A stretch of DNA of 64,000 bases from Rhodovulum bhavnagarense (GCF_004343505.1 NZ_SLXU01000001.1:434001-498000), one strand, 5' to 3'. Positions 24,572 through 33,665 are shown, counted from the first letter of the stretch. Numbers and translations are program-made. The notes: generated from the letters alone by a model not told the origin.

Positions 24572-25495
24572 ATGGATGACAGGATCGGCTCGATCGATGC
24601 CGTGCAGGCCCTGTTGGCGAAACAGGATTACGTCTGCGGGCGCGCGCTGGCGACCGTGACCTTCCTGTCGATCCGCCTCGGAAAGCCGCTCTTTCTAGAG
24701 GGCGAGCCCGGCACCGGCAAGACCGAGATCGCCAAGGCCATCGCCGCCGCGTTGGGCCGCCGGCTGATCCGGCTGCAATGCTACGAGGGGCTTGATTCCG
24801 CCAGCGCGGTCTACGAATGGAATTTCGCCGAACAGATGATCGCGATCCGTACCGCCGAGGCCATGGGCTTCGAAGGCGCGGGCGCGGACCGCCAGGCGCT
24901 CAAGGACGAACTCTTCTCGACCGAATACCTCATCGAACGCCCGCTGCTGCAAGCGATTCGCCCCCAGGTCGAGGGCCCGCCGGTGCTGCTGATCGACGAG
25001 ATTGACCGCACCGACGAACCCTTCGAGGCCTTCCTGCTCGAGGCGCTCAGCGACTTCCAGGTCACGATCCCAGAGCTCGGCACCATCCGCGCGGAACATC
25101 CCCCCATCGTGATCCTGACTTCGAACCGCACCCGCGAGGTGCATGACGCGCTGAAACGCCGGTGTCTCTACCACTGGGTCGACTACCCCAGCTTCGACCG
25201 CGAACTCGACATCCTGCACGCCCGCGCCCCCGAGGCCGCCGATACCCTCTCGCGCGAGATCGTGGCCTTCGTCCAGAAGCTCCGCGTTCAGGATCTTTTC
25301 AAGAAACCGGGCGTGGCGGAAACCATCGACTGGGCCAAGTGCCTGCTCGCGCTCGACGTGATCGACCTCTCGCCGCAGGTCATCGCCGACACGATCGGCG
25401 CGCTTCTGAAATACCAGGACGACATCCAGCGGATCGAGGGCTCCGAGGCCAAGCGCCTGCTCGACGAGATCCGCGCCGAACTTGCCCCTGCCTGA
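24572..25495 (+). CDS. MoxR-family AAA ATPase (CoxD-like)
   Basis: Encodes 307 residues: Walker A EGEPGTGKTE (about 45), Walker B LLIDEIDRTDEPFEAFLLEAL and sensor 1 LTSNRTREVHDALKRR. MoxR ATPases act as chaperones with VWA proteins to mature metal centres; this pairing with the VWA gene 82 bases downstream resembles CoxD-CoxE of CO dehydrogenase operons, although no cox structural gene is here. The start at 24572 is chosen because GGGAGG precedes MDDRIGS. Confidence 0.87.
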   Translation: MDDRIGSIDAVQALLAKQDYVCGRALATVTFLSIRLGKPLFLEGEPGTGKTEIAKAIAAALGRRLIRLQCYEGLDSASAVYEWNFAEQMIAIRTAEAMGFEGAGADRQALKDELFSTEYLIERPLLQAIRPQVEGPPVLLIDEIDRTDEPFEAFLLEALSDFQVTIPELGTIRAEHPPIVILTSNRTREVHDALKRRCLYHWVDYPSFDRELDILHARAPEAADTLSREIVAFVQKLRVQDLFKKPGVAETIDWAKCLLALDVIDLSPQVIADTIGALLKYQDDIQRIEGSEAKRLLDEIRAELAPA

Positions 25496-25498
25496 TCC

Positions 25499-25551
25499 TT
25501 CTTCTTGGTGAAAATACCCTCGGGGGGTCCGGGGGGCAGACAGCCCCCCGG
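25499..25551 (+). repeat. Dispersed TTCTTCTTGG repeat, copy 3, with hairpin
   Basis: TTCTTCTTGGTGAAAATACC (25499-25518) is identical to copy 1 and is followed by a perfect hairpin CCGGGGGGC-agaca-GCCCCCCGG (25529-25551). It fills the gap between the MoxR and VWA genes. Confidence 0.8.
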
Positions 25552-25577
25552 CCTCCCCGCCAAAGCCCGAGGCCCGA

Positions 25578-26837
25578 ATGGCAGACCTCCCCGCGCTCCA
25601 GATACCCGAGGATGGCAAGCTTGCCCATAACGTCCTCCATTTCGCGCGGGCCCTGCGCCTGGCAGGGCTTCCCGTCGGTCCGGGCCGGGTGATCGACGCG
25701 ATCCGTGCGGTCGAGGCGGCAGGATTTTCTGAAAGGGGCGATTTCTACCATACGCTCGCGGCATGCTTTCTCTCGCGCCCCGAGCACCGGCAGGTCTACG
25801 ACCAGGTGTTCCGGCTCTACTGGCGCGACCCGCGCTTTCTCGAACATATGATGAGCCTGATGCTGCCCGCGATGCGTGGTGTTGCCGAGGATCGCAAGGC
25901 GCGTGCGGCCGAGAAACGTGCCGCCGAGGCGTTGCTCGACGGGGCGGGCAGGCCACCCGACCTGCCGGTGCCCGATGAGAGTGGCCAGCAGGTGGAAATC
26001 GACGCGCGCCAGACGCAATCCGCGCGCGAGCGGCTGAAAACGCTTGATTTCGAACAGATGAGTCTGACCGAGATCGCCGAGGCCAGGCGAATGCTGACAG
26101 ATCTGCGTTTGCCCGTGCCGCCGATCCGCACCCGCCGCACCCGCCCGGCATCGCACGGACAATTGCCCGATTGGCGCGCCACGATGCGCATGGCGCTGCG
26201 GCATGGGGGGGAGTTACGCGATCTTTCGTTCAAAAATCGGCGTGTCCGCTGGCCAAACCTGGTTGTCCTTTGCGATATCTCCGGCTCGATGTCGCAATAT
26301 TCGCGCATGGTGCTGCATTTCGTGCACGCCGTCGCAAACAACCGCGGCGCGGGTTGGGACAGGGTTCATGCCTTCACCTTCGGCACGCGTCTGACCAACA
26401 TTACCCGTACCTTGGCCAACCGCGACGTTGATGCGGCCCTGGCCGCGGCCGGCGCACAGGCGCCCGACTGGGAAGGGGGGACGCGGATCGCCGCTGCACT
26501 GCATGCCTTCAACCGCGACTGGTCGCGCCGGGTTCTTGGGTCGGGCGCGGTTGTCCTGCTGATCACGGACGGTCTTGACCGGGATGCCGGTGATCGGCTG
26601 TGCGCCGAGATGGAGCGGCTGCACCTGTCCTGCCAGCGCCTGATCTGGATCAACCCGCTGTTGCGTTGGGAGGGGTTTGCACCCAGGGCGTGTGGCATTC
26701 GCGCGATGCTTCCCCATGTGGATTGCTTTCGCGCGGGCCATTCTATCCGGGCGCTTGAGGATCTGGCCGCGGCGCTATCAAGTGCCCGTGACAGTGGCGA
26801 GCGCGACAGGATGTTGGCGCTGATGCGGAATTCCTGA
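25578..26837 (+). CDS. VWA-domain protein, CoxE-like
   Basis: Encodes 419 residues. The N-terminal part is helical (HNVLHFARALRLAGLPVGPGRV), then a variable charged region, then a VWA domain with the MIDAS motif CDISGSMSQYSRMVLHFVH (about residue 233) and a downstream WEGGTRIAAAL and LITDGLDRD. It is the usual partner of the MoxR ATPase upstream; together they probably activate or insert metal into an unidentified enzyme. Pairs of this type also act on RuBisCO (CbbQ/CbbO), but similarity here is to CoxE. Confidence 0.87.
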   Translation: MADLPALQIPEDGKLAHNVLHFARALRLAGLPVGPGRVIDAIRAVEAAGFSERGDFYHTLAACFLSRPEHRQVYDQVFRLYWRDPRFLEHMMSLMLPAMRGVAEDRKARAAEKRAAEALLDGAGRPPDLPVPDESGQQVEIDARQTQSARERLKTLDFEQMSLTEIAEARRMLTDLRLPVPPIRTRRTRPASHGQLPDWRATMRMALRHGGELRDLSFKNRRVRWPNLVVLCDISGSMSQYSRMVLHFVHAVANNRGAGWDRVHAFTFGTRLTNITRTLANRDVDAALAAAGAQAPDWEGGTRIAAALHAFNRDWSRRVLGSGAVVLLITDGLDRDAGDRLCAEMERLHLSCQRLIWINPLLRWEGFAPRACGIRAMLPHVDCFRAGHSIRALEDLAAALSSARDSGERDRMLALMRNS

Positions 26838-26842
26838 CCTGT

Positions 26843-26856
26843 TTGATCTGGATCAA
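26843..26856. promoter_or_regulatory. Perfect FNR/FnrL-type binding site
   Basis: TTGATCTGGATCAA matches the FNR consensus TTGAT-N4-ATCAA in all ten defined positions. It starts six bases after the VWA gene stop and points at no protein gene on the plus strand. If it activates from about -41.5, transcription would begin near 26885-26891, into the candidate small RNA. The AT-rich 26868-26880 could hold the -10. Confidence 0.7.
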
Positions 26857-26887
26857 GGTGACGTCTTCATAAAATATGCATCTGAAA

Positions 26888-27050
26888 TACATGCTTTGTG
26901 GAAGTGCAGGGTTTCCCGTCCTGTCGAATGCTTCTGCGGGCGATCCCTGTGCCTTTTCCCAGCACAGGCGTCATGGCGCCAAGGGCCCTCCCTCCCGCGG
27001 TGCCGCTTGTTTGAAACGCCGTGGGACCTCCCTCCCACGGCGTTTTTTCA
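26888..27050 (+). ncRNA. Candidate FNR-controlled small RNA with two anti-SD hairpin loops
   Basis: The non-coding stretch holds three hairpins: CCTGTGC/GCACAGG (26946-26952 with 26962-26968), then GGCGCC..GGTGCC (26975-26980 with 26999-27004) and the terminal hairpin (27014-27045) with T-tract. The last two are homologous: 26983-27002 and 27023-27042 match at 17 of 20 bases with period 40, and each shows CCTCCCTCCC in and beside its loop, complementary to Shine-Dalgarno sequences. This is the design of the alphaproteobacterial CcsR/alpha-r14 ('cuckoo') RNAs, which carry CCUCCUCCC loops. The 5' end is estimated from the FNR box. Alternative: merely a terminator between convergent genes. Confidence 0.6.
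27014..27050 (+). terminator. Strong Rho-independent terminator
   Basis: A 13-bp perfect stem (27014-27026 AAACGCCGTGGGA with 27033-27045) and loop cctccc run straight into a T-run (27043-27048), with a second TTTTT at 27051-27055. It ends plus-strand transcripts (small RNA and/or the VWA gene); in reverse it may weakly end pqiA-like transcription. Confidence 0.85.
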
Positions 27051-27057
27051 TTTTTGG

Positions 27058-27540
27058 TCAGTGTCGCCGTGACTCGGCCAGGGACAGCGCCAGCGATGCA
27101 AGGATGCATCCGGTAAGAAGGTAAAGCCCCCAGGCGGTTTCGACTCTCGCAAGCCCGATCCCCTTGACCAGAACGATGTAGAGGGCAATCAGGAATATCT
27201 CGGCCATTGCCAGCTTGCCCAACAGGTGCAACGCAGGCAGCAATCTCGGCGAGGCGAGTCCGAACTGGATCAAGGCCAGCCCAAGGGTTTTCATGTAAGG
27301 CGCGAACAGCGCGAACAGCGTCACCAGCAGGGCCAGTGCCACATCGGTGTCCCAAAGTGCTTGCAGCCCCGAGATGACCGAGATTTCCGCCAGTCCGAAC
27401 AGCGGTAACACACCTGCACGCAACAGCGGCGCGAACCAGGCGACTGGAAACAGGATCAGCAGGGCCAGGTTGGCCAGTCGCGGGTCCAGCAGGGGGCGAA
27501 GACGCCCTGCAAACCTCCTGCGCGGCTCCGGTCCGTTCAC
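27058..27540 (-). CDS. PqiA-like (paraquat-inducible protein A) membrane protein
   Basis: Encodes 160 residues with four transmembrane segments (ANLALLILFPVAWFAPLL through GLYLLTGCILASLALSL). It resembles a single PqiA domain, including the FGLAEISVISGLQAL and LGKLAMAEIFLIALYIVLVK segments, but lacks zinc-ribbon CxxC motifs. PqiA proteins work with MCE lipid transporters, which fits the MlaF/MlaE genes ahead of it. The start is GTG 27540, overlapping the mlaF stop (GTGA). Last gene of a four-gene coupled operon. Confidence 0.8.
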   Translation of the reverse strand: MNGPEPRRRFAGRLRPLLDPRLANLALLILFPVAWFAPLLRAGVLPLFGLAEISVISGLQALWDTDVALALLVTLFALFAPYMKTLGLALIQFGLASPRLLPALHLLGKLAMAEIFLIALYIVLVKGIGLARVETAWGLYLLTGCILASLALSLAESRRH

Positions 27541-28283
27541 CGCACTGCCTCGATCGGCCCCGTGGCTCGGCCATGGATGAACTGGTCGACATAGGGGTCG
27601 CCGCTGGCATCCATCCGGCCTACCGGTCCGGTCCACTGGATCACCCCGTCATGCAGCATCGCCACGTCGTCCGCGATCGCGCGCACAGAGCTCATGTCAT
27701 GGGTTATGGTGACGGCGGTCGCGCCCATTTCGACCACGATCTCGCGGATCAGTTCGTTGATGACGCCTGCCATGATCGGGTCCAGCCCGGTTGTTGGCTC
27801 GTCGAAAAAGATGATTTCGGGTTCGGCGGCGATGGCGCGCGCCAGGCCGACGCGTTTTTGCATGCCCCCCGACAATTCCGCGGGGTAAAGCTCGGCAACC
27901 TCGGGTTTTAGCCCGACGCGCCGCAATTTCTCGATTGCGATCTCGCGCGCCTCGGCGCGCGGGCGTTTCCGGGCTCCGCGCAACAGGCGAAAGGCAACAT
28001 TTTGCCAGACGGAAAGCGAATCGAACAGTGCGGCCCCCTGGAACAACATCCCGAAGCGCGCGAGAAAGGCATCGTGGTCACCTTCGGCCACGTTGCGTCC
28101 ATCGACCCTGATCTGGCCCGAATCGGGGGTCACAAGCCCCAGGATGCATTTCAGCAGGACGGACTTGCCGGTGCCCGAACCGCCGATGATCACCATGCTT
28201 TCGCCTCTTGGCACGCTCAGCGTCACCCCCCGCAGGACGTGGTTGGCACCAAAAGCCTTGTGAACGTTGGCCAGCTCGATCAT
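27537..28283 (-). CDS. mlaF: MlaF-like ABC ATPase for phospholipid transport
   Basis: Encodes 248 residues: Walker A GGSGTGKSV, Q-loop LFQGAALFDSLSVW, signature LSGGMQKRVGLARAI and Walker B IIFFDEPTTGLDP. The serine-to-valine position after the P-loop lysine-serine and the LFQGAALFDS stretch are typical of MlaF/Mkl ATPases that move lipids between the membranes with MlaE. It overlaps both neighbours by four bases. MCE (MlaD) and MlaC genes are not adjacent and must be elsewhere. Confidence 0.88.
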   Translation of the reverse strand: MIELANVHKAFGANHVLRGVTLSVPRGESMVIIGGSGTGKSVLLKCILGLVTPDSGQIRVDGRNVAEGDHDAFLARFGMLFQGAALFDSLSVWQNVAFRLLRGARKRPRAEAREIAIEKLRRVGLKPEVAELYPAELSGGMQKRVGLARAIAAEPEIIFFDEPTTGLDPIMAGVINELIREIVVEMGATAVTITHDMSSVRAIADDVAMLHDGVIQWTGPVGRMDASGDPYVDQFIHGRATGPIEAVR

Positions 28284-29059
28284 GCGGTAAAGAACAACTC
28301 CGTCAAAAGGTAGTTGGCTGCCAGGATCAGGACAGAGGCCGTAACCACCGCCGATTTGGTCGCCCGGCCCACGCCCTGTGCGCCCCGGCCCGAATTCATA
28401 CCGAAATAACAGCCGACCAGCGCCACCAGAAAGCCGAAGACCGCCCCCTTGATCAGGCCCGAGGTCACGTCCCAGAGTTCAAGAAAATCGGCGGTGTTTT
28501 CCAGGTAGGCGGCCGGGTTGAATCCAAGCCGCCCGGTGCCGACAAGGTAGCCGCCGAAAATTCCGATGGAATCGCCTACCGCCACCAGAACCGGAACCGA
28601 AATCGTGGCGGCCAGGACACGCGGCACGGTCAGATAACGCATCGGATCGGTCGATAGCGTCACCAGCGCGTCGATCTGCTCGGTCACTTTCATCGTGCCG
28701 ATCTCGGCGGCGATGCTGCTGGCCACCCGCGCGGCGACCATCAGCCCGCCCAGCACGGGCCCCAGTTCGCGGGCCATACCGATCGCAACGATAGAGGGAA
28801 CAACCTGTTCGGCATTGAAGCGTGACCCGCCGGCATAGATCTGCAAGGCCAGAGCCGCCCCTGTAAACAGCGCGGTCAACCCAACAACCGGCAAGCTGTT
28901 ATAGCCGATGGTCCAGGCCGCGTTCAGGAATTCGCGGATATAGAAAGGCGGGCGCAGCGCTGCTGCAAGGGTGGCGACACAGAACAGGCCGATCCGCCCC
29001 AGCGCGGAAAGCCCGCCCAGCGTCGAGCGACCCAGCGCGGCGACCGGCGCCAGGATCAT
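28280..29059 (-). CDS. mlaE: MlaE-like ABC permease
   Basis: Encodes 259 residues, the usual MlaE length, with five or six membrane segments. Conserved pieces are [64 protein letters not shown] and [13 protein letters not shown], the elbow helix and coupling region of the family. Forms the inner membrane part of the lipid transporter with MlaF. Its start overlaps the alr stop (ATGA). Confidence 0.9.
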   Translation of the reverse strand: MILAPVAALGRSTLGGLSALGRIGLFCVATLAAALRPPFYIREFLNAAWTIGYNSLPVVGLTALFTGAALALQIYAGGSRFNAEQVVPSIVAIGMARELGPVLGGLMVAARVASSIAAEIGTMKVTEQIDALVTLSTDPMRYLTVPRVLAATISVPVLVAVGDSIGIFGGYLVGTGRLGFNPAAYLENTADFLELWDVTSGLIKGAVFGFLVALVGCYFGMNSGRGAQGVGRATKSAVVTASVLILAANYLLTELFFTA

Positions 29060-30129
29060 GCGACGCCGCCTCCCGTATAGCGCCGCTTGTAACGCGCGCC
29101 CAACGAGGTCAGGATTTCATAGCCGATGGTGCCTGCGGCCGCCGCCACGTCATCGACGCTCTGGTCCTTGCCGAGAATGTCCAGCGCCAGCGGCCTTGTG
29201 GACAGATGCGAGATGTCGACGGTGATCAGGTCCATCGAGACACGCCCGACGATGGGGCAGGGCACACCTTCGTGGAACATGTGGCCGCGATTTCCCATCG
29301 CCCGGATCAGCCCGTCGGCGTATCCGGCTGCGACCGTGGCGATGGTACAGGTCTCGTCCACCGTCCAGGTACAGCCATAACCGACCGACTCGCCCGGTTC
29401 GATCTCGCGGATCTGGATCACCGGCAGCGACAGGTGTACCACCGCTTGCGCCCGGTTAAAGGGCTGGCCGCCGTAAAGCCCCACGCCGGGACGGGTGATG
29501 TCGAAATGATACTCCGTTCCCAGCAGAATGCCGCCCGTTGCCGCCAGCGATCGCGGCACGCCGCAGCCGTCGGTCAACTCGCGAAAGACCTTGAGTTGGG
29601 TCGCGTTCATCGCGCTGCCTGGTTCGTCGGCGCAGGCGAGGTGACTCATGATCAGGGCGGGACTGGCCTGCAAGGCGATGTCAGATACGGCCACCCATTC
29701 GGCAGGCTCCATCCCGAGACGGTTCATGCCGGTGTCAAGCTGGATGCCGAACCGATGGCCCGGCAATGTTTCCATGTGGCGGGTAAGTTGCTCGACCGAG
29801 TTCAGCATCGGAATCAGTTCGAGATCACCGATCATGTCGGCATCGCCAGCCATATGGCCGGAAAAGACGAAAATCTCGGGTCCTCGCCCCAGCGCCTGTC
29901 GGATCGCCGCGCCTTCTTCGGCGGCGGCGACGAAAAACCGCCGCGCGCCGGCCTGCGCCAATGCGCGCGCGACCTGCGCCGCACCCAGGCCATAGCCATC
30001 GGCCTTGACCACGGCGCCGCTTTCGACGCCCGCGCCGCTGACGCGGTCGAGTGCTGTCCAGTTGCGCACCAGCGCATCGAGATCGATGGTAAGAGAGCCT
30101 GTTGCCATGGCTCGGGTTTCGACCGCCAT
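29056..30129 (-). CDS. alr: Alanine racemase
   Basis: Encodes 357 residues of the PLP-dependent racemase that makes D-alanine for peptidoglycan. The PLP lysine is in [12 protein letters not shown] (about residue 42) and the catalytic tyrosine region is [12 protein letters not shown], with [12 protein letters not shown] near the C terminus. Start uncertain: ATG at 30129 or 30108, neither with a clear ribosome site. It is the first gene of the alr-mlaE-mlaF-pqiA chain, all joined by four-base overlaps. Confidence 0.92.
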   Translation of the reverse strand: MAVETRAMATGSLTIDLDALVRNWTALDRVSGAGVESGAVVKADGYGLGAAQVARALAQAGARRFFVAAAEEGAAIRQALGRGPEIFVFSGHMAGDADMIGDLELIPMLNSVEQLTRHMETLPGHRFGIQLDTGMNRLGMEPAEWVAVSDIALQASPALIMSHLACADEPGSAMNATQLKVFRELTDGCGVPRSLAATGGILLGTEYHFDITRPGVGLYGGQPFNRAQAVVHLSLPVIQIREIEPGESVGYGCTWTVDETCTIATVAAGYADGLIRAMGNRGHMFHEGVPCPIVGRVSMDLITVDISHLSTRPLALDILGKDQSVDDVAAAAGTIGYEILTSLGARYKRRYTGGGVA

Positions 30130-30150
30130 GCGCCCAAGGTCAAGCGGGAT

Positions 30151-31650
30151 TTACGCGAAACCCTCGGCGTCACTGCCCTGTTGCCAAGGGCGCACGAGAT
30201 TTCCAAACCTTGTAAAGCGGCCCTCGAAACTCAGTTCCACCGTGCCGATCGGCCCGTGACGTTGCTTGCCGATGATGACCTCGGCCTTGCCGTGACATCG
30301 TTCCATGACCTCCTGCCACTTGGCCATGGCCTCTAGATTGTCCTCGCCGGGTTTTTCGCGTTCCTTGTAATACTCGTCGCGGTAAACGAACATGACTACG
30401 TCGGCATCCTGCTCGATCGAGCCGGATTCGCGCAGGTCGGAGAGTTGCGGGCGCTTGTCCTCGCGGCTCTCGACCTGGCGCGACAGCTGCGACAGGGCGA
30501 CCACCGGGATATCCAGTTCCTTGGCAATGGCCTTAAGGCCCTGCGTGATCTCGCTGACCTCGTTGACCCGGCTATCCTTGGCTGTCGCCGGGCGGACAAG
30601 CTGAAGGTAGTCGACGAAAAGCGCATCCAGCCCGTGCGTGCGTTTCAGCCGGCGCGCGCGCGCGGCAAGTTGGCTGATCGGTAGGGCGGGCGTGTCGTCG
30701 ATGTAGAGTGGGCAAGCCTCGAGCGCCTTGGCGGCCTCGACAAAGCGGCGAAACTCTGCTTCGGTCATGTCGCCGCGGCGGATCTGTTCGCTGGGCACTT
30801 CCGATGCCTCGGACAGAATCCGCGCGGCAAGCTGCTCGGCGCTCATCTCGAGGCTGAAAAAGCCGACGACCCCGCCCTCGACCGCCCCTTCAGAGCCATC
30901 GGGCAGGGCGCCGCGCCGATAGGCCTTCGCGATGTTGAAGGCAACATTGGTGGCCAGGGATGTCTTGCCCATAGAGGGTCGTCCGGCCAGGATCAGCAAG
31001 TCCGAGCGGTGAAGCCCGCCCAGTTTCTTGTCGAGGTCGATCAGCCCCGTCGATACGCCCGCCAGGCCGCCCTCGCGCTGGTAGGCGGCATTCGCCACGT
31101 TCACTGCATCGGTCACCGCGCGCAGGAAAGACTGGAACCCGCTTTCGGTCTGCCCCTGCTCGCCCAGCTTGTAGAGCGCCTGCTCGGCCTCGACGATCTG
31201 GGCCTTGGGTTCCGAAGAGATGTCGATCTTGGCCGCCTTGTCCGAAATATCGCGCCCCAGCAGGATCAGCTCGCGTCGGATCGCGAAATCATAGATCATC
31301 TGCGCGTAATCGCGCGCCGCGAATGACGAGATCGCCGCCCCCGCCAGACGGGCAAGATAGGCCGGGCCGCCGAGTTCCCTGAGACCCTCGTCATCCTTGA
31401 GAAAGGCCTTCAGCGTGACCGGCGAGGCCAGCGCATTGCGCTGGATGCGCGCCGCTGCGATCTCGTAGATGCGCTGATGCACCGGTTCGTAGAAATGATG
31501 CGACTGGATGATCGAGGCGATCCGATCGAAGATGTCGTTATTCGTCAGGATAGCGCCCAGCAATTGCTGCTCTGCCTCTATCGAATGAGGCATGGTCTGG
31601 CCCGACTCATCGTCCCCGCCCCCGGGCTGGATCGCTGAAATCTCGTTCAT
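30151..31650 (-). CDS. dnaB: Replicative DNA helicase DnaB
   Basis: Encodes 499 residues. The N-terminal helical DnaB domain (PHSIEAEQQLLGAILTNNDIFD) is followed by a RecA-like ATPase with Walker A AGRPSMGKTSLA, the Walker B region LDALFVDYLQLV and the C-terminal LRESGSIEQDADVVMFVYR. It unwinds DNA at the replication fork. No intein. The 180-base upstream region holds TGTGGATAG (31731-31739), one mismatch from a DnaA box, of doubtful significance. Confidence 0.96.
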   Translation of the reverse strand: MNEISAIQPGGGDDESGQTMPHSIEAEQQLLGAILTNNDIFDRIASIIQSHHFYEPVHQRIYEIAAARIQRNALASPVTLKAFLKDDEGLRELGGPAYLARLAGAAISSFAARDYAQMIYDFAIRRELILLGRDISDKAAKIDISSEPKAQIVEAEQALYKLGEQGQTESGFQSFLRAVTDAVNVANAAYQREGGLAGVSTGLIDLDKKLGGLHRSDLLILAGRPSMGKTSLATNVAFNIAKAYRRGALPDGSEGAVEGGVVGFFSLEMSAEQLAARILSEASEVPSEQIRRGDMTEAEFRRFVEAAKALEACPLYIDDTPALPISQLAARARRLKRTHGLDALFVDYLQLVRPATAKDSRVNEVSEITQGLKAIAKELDIPVVALSQLSRQVESREDKRPQLSDLRESGSIEQDADVVMFVYRDEYYKEREKPGEDNLEAMAKWQEVMERCHGKAEVIIGKQRHGPIGTVELSFEGRFTRFGNLVRPWQQGSDAEGFA

Positions 31651-31832
31651 CGCATGTCCGATTCTGCCGCTAGGCCGCTGGTATGGGCCGGGACGACGGC
31701 CCGTTCAATCTGGATAAGCTGTGGACGTATTGTGGATAGTTTCGCCGCCACATATTGCGCCGATGAGGGCCGATGCGTCAATATTCTGGGTGAGCTGTGG
31801 CGCAAAGGGCACGCGCGGCCGGGCAAATTTCC

Positions 31833-32513
31833 CTAGTCCCTGCGCCGGGCCTCCTGCCAGGCGCGCGGGGCCCGCAAAAAGCAATCGACTTCGCGCAATG
31901 TATTTTCATCGAAACTGCCCTGCGCGCGGGCCTCTTCCAGCACGTCCCACCAGGTGCACAGGTGATGCAGCCTGACCCCATGATCGCCGAGAGTTTTCTC
32001 GGTTTCACTGAAGATGCCGTAGTAGAAGATCACGGCGGTATGCGCACAACTGGCCCCGGTCTCGCGGATCGCGTCGACGAAGGACAGTTTCGATCCGCCA
32101 TCGGTGGTCAGATCCTCGACCAGAAGCACCCGCTGACCTTCACGCATTACGCCCTCGATCCGGGCATTTCGGCCGTAACCCTTGGGTTTCTTGCGGATAT
32201 AGGTCATCGGCAGCGCCAACCTTTCGGCAACCAGCGCGGCAAAGGGAATACCTGCGGTCTCGCCGCCCGCGACGTTGTCGAAGGCTTCGAAACCGGCCTC
32301 GCGCATCACGGTCACGGACAGGAAATCCATTAGCGTGGCGCGGATGCGCGGATAGGAAATCAGTTTGCGGCAATCGATATACGTAGGTGAGGGCAGGCCG
32401 GAGGCCAGCGTGAAGGGCTCGTCCGCGTTGAAGTGGACCGCGCCGATTTCCAGCAGCATCCGGGCAGAGAGGCGCGCGATCTCGGTCTTGTCGGGGTAGG
32501 AGGTAGGAATCAT
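31833..32513 (-). CDS. pyrE: Orotate phosphoribosyltransferase
   Basis: Encodes 226 residues of the enzyme that joins orotate to PRPP in UMP synthesis. The PRPP-binding motif [14 protein letters not shown] and the [20 protein letters not shown] segment are clear. The start at 32513 ([13 protein letters not shown]) is chosen over an upstream ATG that would read through the dispersed repeat. It is downstream of pyrC on the same strand with a 108-base gap that carries two inverted copies of that repeat. Confidence 0.94.
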   Translation of the reverse strand: MIPTSYPDKTEIARLSARMLLEIGAVHFNADEPFTLASGLPSPTYIDCRKLISYPRIRATLMDFLSVTVMREAGFEAFDNVAGGETAGIPFAALVAERLALPMTYIRKKPKGYGRNARIEGVMREGQRVLLVEDLTTDGGSKLSFVDAIRETGASCAHTAVIFYYGIFSETEKTLGDHGVRLHHLCTWWDVLEEARAQGSFDENTLREVDCFLRAPRAWQEARRRD

Positions 32514-32524
32514 GGCTGGTCCTG

Positions 32525-32616
32525 CTTTGGTCCAAATATCCTCGCCGAAGGCGTCATGCCCGAGGCCGCCCAAAGGCGGCACGGTTGGAATTTGGGTATT
32601 TTTTCCAAGAAGAAGG
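32525..32616. repeat. Two dispersed-repeat copies in inverted orientation between pyrC and pyrE
   Basis: CTTTGGTCCAAATATCC (32525-32541, plus) and, on the minus strand, TTCTTCTTGGAAAAAATACC (32595-32614) face each other across about 50 bases that contain GCCGCC-caaa-GGCGGC (32566-32581). The GCCG(G/A)AGGC tail seen in copy 1 recurs at 32544-32552. Confidence 0.65.
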
Positions 32617-32621
32617 GCCCA

Positions 32622-33665
32622 TCAGGGCATTTCCACCCGCCAGTGCAGCGGGAAACCGGGGTCGAACAGGGTCACCGGACCCGCGCCGGTCTCGATCCTG
32701 GGCGGGTAGTCGACCGGGGGCCCCTTGATCAGCGTGATCGCCTGTTCGTTCGGTGCCATGCCATAGAAGGCGGGGCCGTTCAGCGATGCGAAGGCCTCGA
32801 GCCGGTCAAGTGCGCCCTCGCGTTCGAACACCTCGGCAAGGCAAGACAGCGTGTTGGTCGCCGAGAAGATGCCGGCACAGCCGCAGGCGCATTCCTTGGT
32901 CGGGTCGGTGTGAGGCGCGCTGTCGGTGCCCAGGAAGAATCGCGCATCGCCCGAGGTCGCCGCGGCCACCAGGGCGTCGCGGTGGCGGGCGCGCTTGGCG
33001 ACCGGAAGGCAGTAATAGTGAGGCTTGATCCCGCCCACCAAGATGTGGTTGCGGGTGATGACCAGGTGATGGGTCGTGATCGTCGCGCCGAGACCTGTCT
33101 CGTTCGCCTTTACATATTCCACGCCATCGGTTGTCGTGACATGTTCCATGACCACGCGCAGGCCCGGCGTTGCGCGCCGGATCGGATCGAGAACGCGGTC
33201 GATGAACACCGCCTCGCGGTCGAAAATGTCGACCTCGGGATCGACCACCTCGCCATGCACGCAGAGCGGGCAGCCGATCTCGGCCATTTTTTCGAGGACT
33301 TCTCGGACCTTGTCGAAATCGGATACGCCGCTTGCCGAGTTGGTCGTGGCGCCTGCCGGGTAGAGTTTCACCGCCGCGATCAGACCGCTTGCATGGGCCG
33401 CGGCCACGTCCGCCGGGTCGGTCTCCTCGGTCAGGTAGAGCGTCATCAGGGGCGTGAAATCCGCCCCCTCGGGCAGGGCGGCGAGGATGCGGTCGCGATA
33501 GGCGGTGGCGTCGGTGGCGGTCACCACCGGCGGGACCAGGTTCGGCATGACGATTGCGCGGGCGAAGTGCCGCGCGCTTTCGGGCAGTACGCCCTGCATC
33601 ATTGCGCCGTCGCGCAGGTGCAGGTGCCAGTCGTCGGGGCGACGGAGGGTCAGGATTTGTGTCAT
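32622..33665 (-). CDS. pyrC: Dihydroorotase (class II, PyrC)
   Basis: Encodes 347 residues of the dimeric E. coli-like dihydroorotase, closing carbamoyl-aspartate to dihydroorotate. Metal-site motif [13 protein letters not shown] is at the N terminus; the carboxylated lysine is in [15 protein letters not shown], and [17 protein letters not shown] and GTDSAPH follow. It precedes pyrE on the same strand, forming a pyrimidine pair. Confidence 0.95.
   Translation of the reverse strand: MTQILTLRRPDDWHLHLRDGAMMQGVLPESARHFARAIVMPNLVPPVVTATDATAYRDRILAALPEGADFTPLMTLYLTEETDPADVAAAHASGLIAAVKLYPAGATTNSASGVSDFDKVREVLEKMAEIGCPLCVHGEVVDPEVDIFDREAVFIDRVLDPIRRATPGLRVVMEHVTTTDGVEYVKANETGLGATITTHHLVITRNHILVGGIKPHYYCLPVAKRARHRDALVAAATSGDARFFLGTDSAPHTDPTKECACGCAGIFSATNTLSCLAEVFEREGALDRLEAFASLNGPAFYGMAPNEQAITLIKGPPVDYPPRIETGAGPVTLFDPGFPLHWRVEMP

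Noticed and set aside
24572-26837. MoxR/VWA pair as RuBisCO activase CbbQ/CbbO
   Set aside because: The gene type is right, but the pair lies 20 kb from cbbM among unrelated genes and looks more like CoxD/CoxE.
26876-27124. 82-codon plus frame across the candidate small RNA
   Set aside because: No ribosome site, runs through the terminator, and has no protein-like pattern.
31719-31740. DnaA boxes and a replication origin upstream of dnaB
   Set aside because: Only one near-match (TGTGGATAG) and one weaker one; no cluster, AT-rich unwinding region or origin-type gene neighbourhood.
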